From assembly GCA_001657295.1 (NCBI GenBank), contig LYSW01000011.1, forward strand, positions 57,343 to 108,340: a DNA stretch of 50,998 nucleotides. The letters are read 5' to 3'. Made by a program: the position numbers and the translations under genes. Under the pieces are notes generated by a model, which made no database searches, was not told where the DNA came from, and saw only the letters and a list, made by a program, of their open reading frames with translations. Origin of the DNA: Oceanicaulis sp. BBD 1991-10 (GTDB lineage: Bacteria > Pseudomonadota > Alphaproteobacteria > Caulobacterales > Maricaulaceae). Positions 7,472 through 16,341 of this stretch are shown here, in pieces (positions within the stretch are counted from its first letter, which is position 1; every line of letters starts with the position of its first letter).

Positions 7472-9556
7472 ATGCGCCGCATTCTCATCATCATTCTGAT
7501 CCTCGCCGCGTTGATCGTCGGCGCCGCTCTTCTGCTGCCCCGGCTGATTCCAGAGGAGACCTTGCGCGAGCGCGTCGAGAACGCCGCCAGCGATACGCTC
7601 GGCCGCGACGTGCAACTCAATGGCGACATCCGGCTGCAGATCCTGCCTGTCGTTCAGGTGCGCGCCGGCGACGCCCGGATCGCCAATGCGGAAGGTTTTT
7701 CCAGCGAGCCGTTCGCGCAGATGGAGGAGATGCGGGTCTCGGTCGCCTTGCTGCCGCTGATCTCCCGCCAGGTGGAGGTGCAGGAGTTTGTCCTCGTCTC
7801 GCCCGCGATCCGGCTCGAGACCCAGGGCGGGCGCAATAACTGGACGTTCGGCGCCGCGGCGGGAGACGCCCCCGCGGAGCCGGACGCCGAAGGCTTTGTG
7901 CGGCGCCCCGGCGCATTGTCGCTGGAGGCCAGCTTCGGGGATGTGCGCATAGAAAACGGCGCGGTCAGCTTTGCCGACGGTGCTCAGACCCGAAACTTCA
8001 ATGACGTGAATCTCGCCGTCACCCTGCCCTCGGTGGACGAAGAAATGCGCTTGACCGGCTCCTTCGACGCCGATGGCCGCCCGATGAATTTCGACGCCCG
8101 CCTCGGCTCGCTTCGCGCTTTCTTTGAAGGCGCGCAGACGCCGCTGTCCCTGGCCTTGGACGGACCGCTGGCGGATCTGAGCTTTGACGGACAGATCGAG
8201 GAAGGCGAAGCGATCGCCTTTGGCGGCGATGTCGATATGGATATTCCAATCCGGGCTCTGGCGCGCTATCTCGGCGCCGAGCTTCCCGACGGCGATGTGT
8301 TCCGGCGATTTCAGGCCGACGGGCGACTGGCGGGCTCCGCGAGCCGGATCAGTCTTAGCGGGGCCGATATCCGTTTCGACGATATTCGCGTGCGCAGCCC
8401 GCAGGCGCTGACCCTGCTGCTCGACGGCCCGCGGCCGGCGGTGACCGGCGCGCTAACGACCGCCGACCTGGATCTGACGCCGTATATTCCCGCCGACGAG
8501 GCGTCAGCGGCGTCACCTGAAAGCCCCGGCGTGGCGCCCTGGAGCGATGAGCCGATGGACTTCGCGCCGCTCCGCTTGATCGACGCCGATCTGACCATCG
8601 CCGCCGATCGCTTCAAGGCGCGGGACGTCGAGGCCACCGACGTGGTGATCACCGCCGAGCTGATCAATGGCCGCCTGGTCGCGAACCTGACCGGGTTTGA
8701 CCTTTATGGCGGGCGCGGCCAGGTCAACGCCGTGGTAAATGCGCGGCGCGCTACGCCCAGCTACAGCTTTGTCGCCGACGTGGACAATCTGGAAGCCCTG
8801 CCTTTCCTCGCGGCGGCGGCGGGCTTTGACCGCTTGTCTGGCCTTGGCGGCGTGCGCCTTGACCTCGCGGCCACAGGCGCCAGTCCGGCCGCGATCATGA
8901 ATTCGCTCGGCGGCGAAGGTGATTTCAGCTTCGCCGACGGCGCGATCGTGGGCGTCAATCTCGCCCAGGTGATCCGGACCGTGCAGGACGCCATCACCAC
9001 CGGGCAGCTGCCCGCCGGCTTTTCCGAGCAGCAGCAGACTGACTTCACCTCGCTGGGCGGCAGCTTCACCGTGCAGAACGGCCGGGTGCAGAATCTCGAC
9101 CTCGCCATGCTCAGCCCGCTGATCCGGGTCGCCGGCGAGGGCACGGTCGATCTGGCCGGCCAGTCCATCGAATACCGTCTGACGCCGCGGGCCGTCTCGT
9201 CCCTGTCCGGTCAGGGCGGCGAAATCGATCTGCAAGGCGTCGGGGTTCCGATCCTTTTGCGAGGCGACTTCAACAATGTCTCGGCCGGCATTGATTTTCC
9301 GACCCTGGTTCGAGATCTCGCCCGCGCACAGGCGGCCGGCGCGCTGACGGATCAGCTCCCGGGCGGACTGGGCGATATCATCGGCGGCGTCCTGGGCCGC
9401 GGAAGCGATGATCAAGCCGATGACGACGCGGATGACGATCCGGGCCAGCGCCTTCTGCGCGGTCTTCTGGACCGGGCCCGGGAACGCGATCGCGACGAGG
9501 ACGAAGACAATGGCGGCGAGGCTGAGGACGACAATGGCGGCGATGGCGGCGGCTGA
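7472..9556 (+). CDS. AsmA family protein
   Basis: A 694-residue inner-membrane-anchored periplasmic protein. The N-terminal segment RRILIIILILAALIVGAAL is followed by the typical AsmA opening (LPRLIPEETLRERVENAAS, then GRDVQLNGDIRLQILP). The C-terminal AsmA domain lies around residues 400-610 (GVRLDLAATGASPAAIMNSLGG). AsmA-like proteins form long beta-rich bridges and are linked to phospholipid transport and outer-membrane assembly. The last ~65 residues are unusual: a low-complexity acidic and glycine-rich tail (DEDEDNGGEAEDDNGGD). It may share a transcript with ggt, whose ATG is 93 bases downstream, although the gap allows a separate promoter. Confidence 0.9.
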   Translation: MRRILIIILILAALIVGAALLLPRLIPEETLRERVENAASDTLGRDVQLNGDIRLQILPVVQVRAGDARIANAEGFSSEPFAQMEEMRVSVALLPLISRQVEVQEFVLVSPAIRLETQGGRNNWTFGAAAGDAPAEPDAEGFVRRPGALSLEASFGDVRIENGAVSFADGAQTRNFNDVNLAVTLPSVDEEMRLTGSFDADGRPMNFDARLGSLRAFFEGAQTPLSLALDGPLADLSFDGQIEEGEAIAFGGDVDMDIPIRALARYLGAELPDGDVFRRFQADGRLAGSASRISLSGADIRFDDIRVRSPQALTLLLDGPRPAVTGALTTADLDLTPYIPADEASAASPESPGVAPWSDEPMDFAPLRLIDADLTIAADRFKARDVEATDVVITAELINGRLVANLTGFDLYGGRGQVNAVVNARRATPSYSFVADVDNLEALPFLAAAAGFDRLSGLGGVRLDLAATGASPAAIMNSLGGEGDFSFADGAIVGVNLAQVIRTVQDAITTGQLPAGFSEQQQTDFTSLGGSFTVQNGRVQNLDLAMLSPLIRVAGEGTVDLAGQSIEYRLTPRAVSSLSGQGGEIDLQGVGVPILLRGDFNNVSAGIDFPTLVRDLARAQAAGALTDQLPGGLGDIIGGVLGRGSDDQADDDADDDPGQRLLRGLLDRARERDRDEDEDNGGEAEDDNGGDGGG

Positions 9557-9649
9557 CACCCGGCCCGCTTGATCATCGGCGAACTGGCCTATCTACTCCC
9601 CGCGAGGCCGCCCGACCTTCAAAGAGGCGGCTCAAACAGGGGAACCGTC

Positions 9650-11419
9650 ATGATCCGATCCGCAATCCTTGGAGCCGCAGCCCTTATGGCCTTTGCCGAA
9701 TTCGGCGCGCCCGTTCAGGCGCAGACCTTCTATCCGGGAGACCGGGTCAGCGGAGACCATTTCGCCACGCGCTCGCCGACGACGGCGGTCAACGGCATGG
9801 CCGCGACCGCCCATCCGCTGGCGAGCCAGGTCGCGCTGGACATCCTGAAAGCCGGCGGCAATGCGGTCGACGCGGCGATCGCGGCGAACGCCGCCATCGG
9901 TCTCATGGAACCCACCGGCAACGGGATTGGCGGGGACATCTTCGTCATCATCTGGGATCCGGACACGCGTCAGGTCTACGGCGTCAACGGCGCGGGCCGC
10001 TCACCCATGGGCCTGAGCTATGACGAGGTTATGGAGATCGTCGGCGAAGACGGCTCGATTCCGGCCATGGGCGCCATGCCCGTCTCGGTGCCCGGCACCG
10101 TCGATGGCTGGTTCGCCATGCATGAGCGTTTCGGCTCCATGCCGATGGATCAGATTCTGGCGCCGGCGATCTCCTACGCCGAAAACGGCTTCCCGCTCAC
10201 AGAGACCATCGCCTATTACTGGGACCGCAATATGCGCATCCTGGATCGCCGGTTCGAGCGCGGGGAATTCGAGGAGTTCGCCAACGCCCAGGCGACCTAT
10301 CTGACCGAAGACGGCGACGCGCCGCGCGAAGGCGAGGTCTTCCGCAATCCGGACCTGGCCAACACCTATCGCCTGATCGCGGAGGGCGGACGCGATGCGT
10401 TTTATGACGGCCCCATCGCCCAGGCGATCAATGATTATATGCAGCGCATCGGCGGCTGGATCTCCTATGAGGACATGGCGGCGCATCGCTCAGAGTGGGT
10501 GGCGCCCCTCAGCGTGAATTACCGCGGCTATGACGTCTGGCAGCTGCCCCCGCAGACCCAGGGCGTCGCGGCGCTGCAAATGCTCCAAATCCTGGAAGAG
10601 TACGACCTGGCGTCGATGGGATTCATGAGCGCTGAAGCGCTCCACCTGATGATCGAAGCCAAGCGCCTCGCCTTTGAAGACCGGGCGCGCTTTTACGCCG
10701 ATCCGGACTTCTCCAATACCGACCTGCAAGCGTTGATCTCTGAAGACTACGCCGACACGCGCCGCGCCCTGATCTCCACGGACGCGGCGATGGAAAGCGT
10801 CACCCACGGCGATCCAGCGATCCTGGAAAGCGGCGACACCACCTATCTGACCGTCGCCGACGGCGACGGCATGATGGTCTCGCTGATCCAGTCGAATTTC
10901 CGGGGCATGGGGTCCGGCCTTGTGGCGGACGGAACGGGCTTCATGCTGCAGAATAGAGGCGAACTATTCAGCCTCGACCCTGATCACCCCAATGTCTATG
11001 CGCCGGGCAAGCGGCCCTTCCACACCATTATTCCGGCCATGGTCACCCAGGGCGACGACGTCTTCATGAGCTTTGGCCTGATGGGCGGCTCGATGCAGCC
11101 CCAGGGTCATGTCCAGATCATCACCTCGGTGATCGATTTCGGCCTGAATGTGCAGGAGGCGGGCGACGCCGCGCGCTGGCGTCATGACGGCTCGACGTCG
11201 GAGACCGACCCGCTGGGCCAAACCGCCGGGGTCGGCGTGGTGCGCGTGGAGAGCGGCATGCCGCAAAGCGTGCGCGACGCGCTGCGCGCGCTCGGCCATG
11301 TGGTCGAGGAGGGCGATGGCGGCTTCGGCGGTTATCAGGCGATCCTGCGCGACGCCGAGAGCGGCGTGCTTCACGGCGCAAGCGAAATGCGCAAGGACGG
11401 CGCGGCTCAGGGATACTAG
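9650..11419 (+). CDS. ggt: Gamma-glutamyltransferase (Ntn hydrolase)
   Basis: A periplasmic enzyme of 589 residues that hydrolyses or transfers the gamma-glutamyl group of glutathione and related compounds. It has a signal peptide (IRSAILGAAALMAFAEFG, ending PVQAQ). Family blocks are GMAATAHPLASQVALDILK, GGNAVDAAIAANAAIGL and EPTGNGIGGDIF. The autocleavage site and nucleophile are in SGDTTYLTV, with T397 as the likely new N terminus of the small subunit. The following SLIQSNFRGMGSGLV and LNRG-like LQNRGELFSLDPDHPN match the branch close to cephalosporin acylases. I chose ATG 9650, which has AGGGGA upstream and starts the signal peptide. Substrate preference is not determinable here. Confidence 0.93.
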   Translation: MIRSAILGAAALMAFAEFGAPVQAQTFYPGDRVSGDHFATRSPTTAVNGMAATAHPLASQVALDILKAGGNAVDAAIAANAAIGLMEPTGNGIGGDIFVIIWDPDTRQVYGVNGAGRSPMGLSYDEVMEIVGEDGSIPAMGAMPVSVPGTVDGWFAMHERFGSMPMDQILAPAISYAENGFPLTETIAYYWDRNMRILDRRFERGEFEEFANAQATYLTEDGDAPREGEVFRNPDLANTYRLIAEGGRDAFYDGPIAQAINDYMQRIGGWISYEDMAAHRSEWVAPLSVNYRGYDVWQLPPQTQGVAALQMLQILEEYDLASMGFMSAEALHLMIEAKRLAFEDRARFYADPDFSNTDLQALISEDYADTRRALISTDAAMESVTHGDPAILESGDTTYLTVADGDGMMVSLIQSNFRGMGSGLVADGTGFMLQNRGELFSLDPDHPNVYAPGKRPFHTIIPAMVTQGDDVFMSFGLMGGSMQPQGHVQIITSVIDFGLNVQEAGDAARWRHDGSTSETDPLGQTAGVGVVRVESGMPQSVRDALRALGHVVEEGDGGFGGYQAILRDAESGVLHGASEMRKDGAAQGY

Positions 11420-11507
11420 ACCGTAAGGCATTGGTTCAGAGCCCATTCATGGCGGGTCTTCGACACTGCGATCAGCTACACTGATCAAAGGACTGACGGA
11501 GCCCGCC

Positions 11508-12464
11508 ATGAGTGTTTCAAAAACGCTGATCCTCACCGCCCTTCTGGGCGCTCTGATCACGGCGGACGCCGACGCGCAGCGCGGCGGCCGGGGCGGCGAT
11601 GCGGCGGACAATCCCACCCTCACCCTTTATGACCTGCCGGGCTATGAGGGCCGGTCGATCACGCTGGATGGCGACGCGCCGGACCTGCGTTGGGTTCAGT
11701 TCAATGACCTGACCAGCTCTTACAGCTTCTCCGGCGGCCGCTGGGAGGTTTGCCTGGAGCCCAATTTCCGCGGCTCGTGCCATCTGGTCGATGTCGATCA
11801 TCCCGATATGACGCCCTGGGCGTTCAACAACCGCATCACCTCGGTGCGCGCGCTGCATCGGCCGGACCGCGACCGGCGGCGCGGCGTCACGCTGTATTCC
11901 GGCCGGAATTATACCGGCCAGTCCGTGCGCATCCGCGACATTGAGTTTGATCTTCGCGATGTCGGCTTCGACAACCGGGCCCAGTCCATCGAAGTGCACT
12001 CGGGGACCTGGACGTTGTGCGAAGATCGCAATTTCGCCGACCGGTGCGTGGAGCTCTCTCGCGACAGCAATGATCTAAAACTCTTCCGCATGGATGGCCG
12101 GATTAGCGCCGCCAGCCCCGACGGCATTCCGCGCCCCGCGCCGGAGCCGATCGGCGGTCCCGGCTATGGCGGCCCGGACTACGGGTCCGATTATGGCGGC
12201 GGGCGGGATTCAGGCGCGGTGCGAGGCGTGAACAGCCTCTTCGTCCCGGCGCCGCAAAACCGCGGCTATCCGGTCGCGCTCTGCCTTAGACCCAATGGCG
12301 TGCGGTGCGGAGAGCCGGTCGCCGATCGTATTTGCCGCGCGGAAGGCTATGGCCGCGCCGTCCATTTCGACGCCCGACGCGCGCGCGGTCCGATCTGGTT
12401 CATCGGCGAGCGGACCGCCCGCAACGGCCGCAATGAAATCGTCGACGTGCTTTGCGTGCGGTGA
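11508..12464 (+). CDS. Secreted beta/gamma-crystallin domain protein
   Basis: A 318-residue exported protein with a signal peptide (KTLILTALLGALITADADA). It has two beta/gamma-crystallin-like domains: residues ~35-115 (LTLYDLPGYEGRSITLDG, GRWEVCLEPNFRGSC) and ~127-205 (VTLYSGRNYTGQSVRI, GTWTLCEDRNFADRC). Each has the Greek-key pattern of Y/W-x-x-x-x-F/Y-x-G and a Cys pair. A Gly-Pro-Tyr linker (GGPGYGGPDYGSDYGGG) leads to a C-terminal domain with four cysteines (ALCLRPNGVRCGE, DRICRAEGYG, VDVLCVR) that I cannot name. Such domains often bind calcium, but I do not see a clear N/D-x-S/T-S site. GGAG lies seven bases before the ATG. A short inverted repeat, GATCAG-ctaca-CTGATC, is at 11470-11486 upstream. 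Confidence 0.85.
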   Translation: MSVSKTLILTALLGALITADADAQRGGRGGDAADNPTLTLYDLPGYEGRSITLDGDAPDLRWVQFNDLTSSYSFSGGRWEVCLEPNFRGSCHLVDVDHPDMTPWAFNNRITSVRALHRPDRDRRRGVTLYSGRNYTGQSVRIRDIEFDLRDVGFDNRAQSIEVHSGTWTLCEDRNFADRCVELSRDSNDLKLFRMDGRISAASPDGIPRPAPEPIGGPGYGGPDYGSDYGGGRDSGAVRGVNSLFVPAPQNRGYPVALCLRPNGVRCGEPVADRICRAEGYGRAVHFDARRARGPIWFIGERTARNGRNEIVDVLCVR

Positions 12465-12520
12465 GTTAGGCGGCGGCTTTTCGAACCGCAGACCCGGTCC
12501 CGGCGATCGCCGAGACAGCG

Positions 12521-13864
12521 CTAGATCCGCTGAAACGGGTAGAAGTCCGGGCCCAACGCGAGGATTTGCGTCAGCTCGTCCAGCGCGGCCCGGCCTTCCT
12601 CCACCAGCGCGGGGTCGCCGAGATCTTCCGGCGCCAGCGCCTCGCGATAATGGGTCCGAGCCCAGCTCGTCAGCGTTGAATAGAGCGCATCCGTCATCCA
12701 GATCGCCGGATTGACCGCCGCGCGCTGGTCGTCGTCCAGAACCACTCTTAAGCGCAGGCAGGCCGGGCCGCCGCCATTGCGCATCGATTGGCGCACATCC
12801 GCAAAGCGCACCGCGCCGATCGGGCCGTTGCCGGCGACAAGGCGCTCGCAATAGGCGTTGGTGCTGGCGGTCTCCCGGGTTTCTTCCGGCGCCAGGACCA
12901 CCTGACGGCTCGCGCCGGGCCAATCCAGGAGCTGGGAGTTGAACAGATAGGACTTCACCGCATCGCCGATGGGCACCTCGCTGGCGGGCACCTCGACGAA
13001 GATCGGCTCGAACACGCTCTGACAGGCCGCCCGAATGGCGCTGAGGGCCGCATCTTTGTTCTCGAACGCCCACTCATGGAAGAACAGGACCGGCCCGTTC
13101 GACACGCAGACCACATCATTGTGGAAGGCGCCGGCCTCGATCGCGGCCTTGCTCTGCTGGACAAAGGCGGTGCGGGCCGGGTCAAGGCCATGGCGCCGCG
13201 CCACCGCCTCGCTCGCCTGGCGGGTCTGCCGGGCGGGAAAGCGCGCGTCCCACGCGCCAAAACCGTCGCGGCCATAGACGAAGACCTCCGCGCCGGGCCC
13301 GCCATGCTCGGCCGCCAGCCTCACATGATTGGCCGCGCCTTCATCAGCGAAGACCGATTGGTGCGGCAGCGGGTCGTGCACCACGAAATGGCGGTCATTG
13401 GCGAAAATGCGCTCAAGCGCGCGCTGCGTCTGGAAGTCTTCGATGGAGCGATGCAGCGCGGTGATCAGATTGGCCGGTGTGAAATGCACGCGGCCGTCGG
13501 CCGTGTCCGCGCTCGGGCTGACCGTCGCCGCGTTGGCCGCCCACATGGAGCTGGCGGACAGATGATCGGCGGCGAGTTTGGGATCGGCTTTCACCGCCGC
13601 CTCCCAGACCGCGCCGTCGGTGGCGCCGGAAAATCCCAGCCGCCGCAGGCCCTGGATATAGGGGCGGTCGTGCGGCGGCAGCAATCCTTGAACCAGACCC
13701 GCGTCGGCGAGACGTTTGGCCTTGGCCAGCCCCTCCAGAACGCCCTGACGGGGCGAGGCGACGCTGCCCTTGTTGGTGGCGCTGGCCAGATTGCCGGGCG
13801 CGAGGCCGCCATAATTATGCGTCGGGCCGATCAGGCCGTCGAAATTGGCTTCCACAGCCGCCAT
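12521..13864 (-). CDS. astB: N-succinylarginine dihydrolase
   Basis: AstB converts N2-succinylarginine to succinylornithine, CO2 and two ammonia in the AST pathway of arginine catabolism. The protein has 447 residues, the same as the E. coli enzyme. It opens with ANFDGLIGPTHNYGGLAPGN. The guanidino-hydrolase triad is visible as E175 (FADEGAANH), H248 (GAFHND) and C369 (GGGPACLRL), against E174, H248 and C365 in E. coli. I chose ATG 13864, whose A overlaps the astD stop (TGATG), implying translational coupling. It is the last gene of the five-gene operon. The gene end lies 56 bases from the convergent crystallin gene. Confidence 0.97.
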   Translation of the reverse strand: MAAVEANFDGLIGPTHNYGGLAPGNLASATNKGSVASPRQGVLEGLAKAKRLADAGLVQGLLPPHDRPYIQGLRRLGFSGATDGAVWEAAVKADPKLAADHLSASSMWAANAATVSPSADTADGRVHFTPANLITALHRSIEDFQTQRALERIFANDRHFVVHDPLPHQSVFADEGAANHVRLAAEHGGPGAEVFVYGRDGFGAWDARFPARQTRQASEAVARRHGLDPARTAFVQQSKAAIEAGAFHNDVVCVSNGPVLFFHEWAFENKDAALSAIRAACQSVFEPIFVEVPASEVPIGDAVKSYLFNSQLLDWPGASRQVVLAPEETRETASTNAYCERLVAGNGPIGAVRFADVRQSMRNGGGPACLRLRVVLDDDQRAAVNPAIWMTDALYSTLTSWARTHYREALAPEDLGDPALVEEGRAALDELTQILALGPDFYPFQRI

Positions 13865-15318
13865 CAGTCGAGACCTTTCACCGGCAGGCGCTCCAGCGTG
13901 TTCGCCGCCTGACTGGCCACCGGATAGGCGCAGTAATCCGCCGCGTAATAGGCGCTGGGCCTGAGATTGCCGGACCGGCCAGGGCCGCCGAACGGCATGG
14001 TCGAGGCGGCGCCTGGCGTCGGGCGGTTCCAATTCACAATCCCCGCACGCGAGCCGGCCCAGAAGCGCCGCCAGAGGTCTTCGTCATCGCTGACGAGGCC
14101 GGCCGCAAGGCCGTACGCCGTGTCGTTGGCTTCAGCCAGCGCGGCCTCGAAGCCGCCGGCGCGGCGCACCTGTAAGAGCGGGCCGAACACCTCTTCATCC
14201 GGCGTGGCGATCCCATCGACCTCGATCAGTCCTGGCGAGACGAAGGCCTTGCCCTTGTCCAGACGCTTCGCTTCGACAATGGCGCGCCCGCCCTTCGTGA
14301 GAAGATCCGCCTGCGCCTGGAGCGTCGCGCCGGCCGCTTGTGGAGTGACCAGCGGGCCCATGAAAGGCTCGGGCTGCGCGTCCCAGCGGTCAATTGTGAG
14401 CGCCGGGATCATCGCGGCGATCGCCTCGACAATCTCGTCGCCCGCCCTGCCCGCCGGCAGGATCAGACGCCGGGCGCAGGAACAGCGCTGACCGGAGGTG
14501 ATATAGGCGGACAGGACCGCAATTCGCGCGGCGGCCTCGGCGTCGGCGGCGTCCCAGACGACCAGCGGATTATTCCCGCCCATCTCCAGCGCCAGCTGGA
14601 CGCCGGTGCGGCCGGCGAACATCTTGTGGATGAAGCTGCCCGTCGCCCAGCTGCCGGTGAAAAGCACGCCGTCCAGATCGGGATCATCCAGCGCCGCCGC
14701 ACCGGTCTCGCGGGCGCCCTGCACCAGATTGAGCACGCCGTCGGGTAGGCCCGCCTCCCGCCAGCACCGCACCATCATTTCGCCCACAGCCGGCGTCAGC
14801 TCGGAAGGCTTGAACACCACCGTGTCGCCCGCCAGAAGCGCGGGAACGATATGCCCGTTGGGCAGATGCCCCGGAAAGTTATACGGGCCCAGGACGAACA
14901 TCACGCCCAGCGGCTTATGGCCCAGCGTGGCCTCCCCAAAGGCGGTTTCGGTCCGGCTGCGCCCCGTCCGCTCTTCATAGGCCTGGATCGAAACGCCGAC
15001 CTTGGCGGCCATGGCGCCGGCCTCGGCGCGTGTCTCCCACAAGGGCTTGCCGGTTTCGCGCGCGATCAGTTCGGCGAGCGTCTCCGCCTTGTCCTTCAGG
15101 ACCGCTTCGAAGCGCTCCACGATCGCCCGGCGCGCCTCGAAGGATGTCAGCGCCCAATCGGCGAAGGCGGAGCGTGCGGCGGCGAACGCGGCCCGCACGC
15201 AGGCGGCATCGGCCGCCGCGCCCGTCCAGACCGTCTCGCCGCTGGCCGGGTCGATCGATTGAAACGGCGCTGCGCCGGCGTCGATCCAGCGCCCGGCGAC
15301 GAAGGCGGATGCGGTCAT
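13864..15318 (-). CDS. astD: Succinylglutamate semialdehyde dehydrogenase
   Basis: AstD oxidises N-succinylglutamate semialdehyde to N-succinylglutamate with NAD. It is an aldehyde dehydrogenase-fold protein of 484 residues. The general-base Glu is E245 (LEMGGNNPLVV) and the catalytic Cys is C279 (SGQRCSCARRL). The NAD-binding region includes GPYNFPGHLPNGH and FKPSELTP, both typical of the AstD branch, as is the N-terminal FVAGRWIDAG. It sits between astA, with a TGA-AGC-ATG junction, and astB, with a TGATG overlap. Length and motifs are intact. Confidence 0.97.
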   Translation of the reverse strand: MTASAFVAGRWIDAGAAPFQSIDPASGETVWTGAAADAACVRAAFAAARSAFADWALTSFEARRAIVERFEAVLKDKAETLAELIARETGKPLWETRAEAGAMAAKVGVSIQAYEERTGRSRTETAFGEATLGHKPLGVMFVLGPYNFPGHLPNGHIVPALLAGDTVVFKPSELTPAVGEMMVRCWREAGLPDGVLNLVQGARETGAAALDDPDLDGVLFTGSWATGSFIHKMFAGRTGVQLALEMGGNNPLVVWDAADAEAAARIAVLSAYITSGQRCSCARRLILPAGRAGDEIVEAIAAMIPALTIDRWDAQPEPFMGPLVTPQAAGATLQAQADLLTKGGRAIVEAKRLDKGKAFVSPGLIEVDGIATPDEEVFGPLLQVRRAGGFEAALAEANDTAYGLAAGLVSDDEDLWRRFWAGSRAGIVNWNRPTPGAASTMPFGGPGRSGNLRPSAYYAADYCAYPVASQAANTLERLPVKGLD

Positions 15319-15321
15319 GCT

Positions 15322-16338
15322 TCAGTCCCTGGTCCAGTAGCGTAAGTGGTCGCCGGCGGTGAGATCCAGCACGCGCGCCGCTTCAGCGCTCAGATGCACG
15401 CCGTCTGCGCCAGGCTCAAACTCGGTCTGCACACAGCGAAAATCCCCGAAACGGTCGTTGGCGACGAGGCCGGTCACCACGCCGTCGCCTGGCGCCGCGT
15501 CGACCAGTGTCGCGGTGCGGCTGTCCCGTAGGGTCGCGATCTCATCGACGCCGCAGGACACCAGCGGCCCGCCATCGAAGATGTCGATATAACGGTCATA
15601 CCGAAAGCCTTCCGCTTGCAGCAGTTTCAGCGCGTTCGCGCCGTGCGGATGGGTTTTGCCGATGACTTCCTGGACCTCTTTTTCCAGCAGATCCAAATAG
15701 ATGATGTGCTGAGGCATCAGATCGAGAATGAATTGATTATCGGTCGAGGCCGAGAGCTGGTCGGCTTCCTCGAAACTCATCTGGAAGAAGGGTCTGGTGA
15801 CGTGCTCGAAGAAGATGCTGTCGCCCTTCTCGTCGACCACGCCGCGCAGTTCAGACAGGACGGTGCGTCCAAAGCGGCTTTTGTCCGACGCGATCAGAAG
15901 ATAGCGGGATTTCGACGCCAGCTTGCCCGCGCCCTGCCCGCGCAGCTCGTCACTGACGAACAGCGAGCCGACTTCCGTGGCGCCGGCGAAATCATTCACC
16001 AGCATCATGGCGTCCATGTCGAAACGCCGGTCGGCTTCCTTTGACGCCTGGGCGAAGGTGAAAATCTTGAAGTCGAAATAGGGCTTCTTGACCCCGACTT
16101 CCGCCTTCACCGCCGACGTACCGAGAATCCGGCCGGTCGCGGTGTCTTCCAGCATCAGCTGATAATTGCAATCTCCCCGGTCGGCCAGCTTGCCGGCGAA
16201 CGCCTTTTCGGTCTTCTCCAGCTTGGCCGCCAGCGCCTCATCGCTCAGCGCCAGGCTGGTGAAGCCGGGCCCCGCAGCCCGCGCGAGCTTGATGAAGGCG
16301 TCAGCGTCGCTGGCCTTGGCGGCGCGCATCACCAGCAT
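15322..16338 (-). CDS. astA: Arginine N-succinyltransferase
   Basis: AstA transfers succinyl from succinyl-CoA to the alpha-amino group of arginine, the first AST step. The 338-residue protein opens with LVMRAAKASDADAFIKLA and contains the family blocks GPGFTSLALSDEAL, VGSLFVSDELRGQGAGKL, SRYLLIASDKSRFGRTVLSE, ELRGVVDEKGDSIFFEHV and LDLMPQHIIYLDLLEKEV. The fold is GNAT-like. It is a single gene, not the alpha/beta pair (aruF/aruG) of pseudomonads. It follows the M20 hydrolase with a TGA-ACC-ATG junction and precedes astD. Confidence 0.97.
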   Translation of the reverse strand: MLVMRAAKASDADAFIKLARAAGPGFTSLALSDEALAAKLEKTEKAFAGKLADRGDCNYQLMLEDTATGRILGTSAVKAEVGVKKPYFDFKIFTFAQASKEADRRFDMDAMMLVNDFAGATEVGSLFVSDELRGQGAGKLASKSRYLLIASDKSRFGRTVLSELRGVVDEKGDSIFFEHVTRPFFQMSFEEADQLSASTDNQFILDLMPQHIIYLDLLEKEVQEVIGKTHPHGANALKLLQAEGFRYDRYIDIFDGGPLVSCGVDEIATLRDSRTATLVDAAPGDGVVTGLVANDRFGDFRCVQTEFEPGADGVHLSAEAARVLDLTAGDHLRYWTRD

Positions 16339-16341
16339 GGT

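Noticed and set aside
12501-12512. Palindrome CGGCGATCGCCG between the crystallin and astB genes
   Set aside because: It lies just beyond both convergent stops, has no T-run, and GC-rich palindromes of this size are expected at this base composition.
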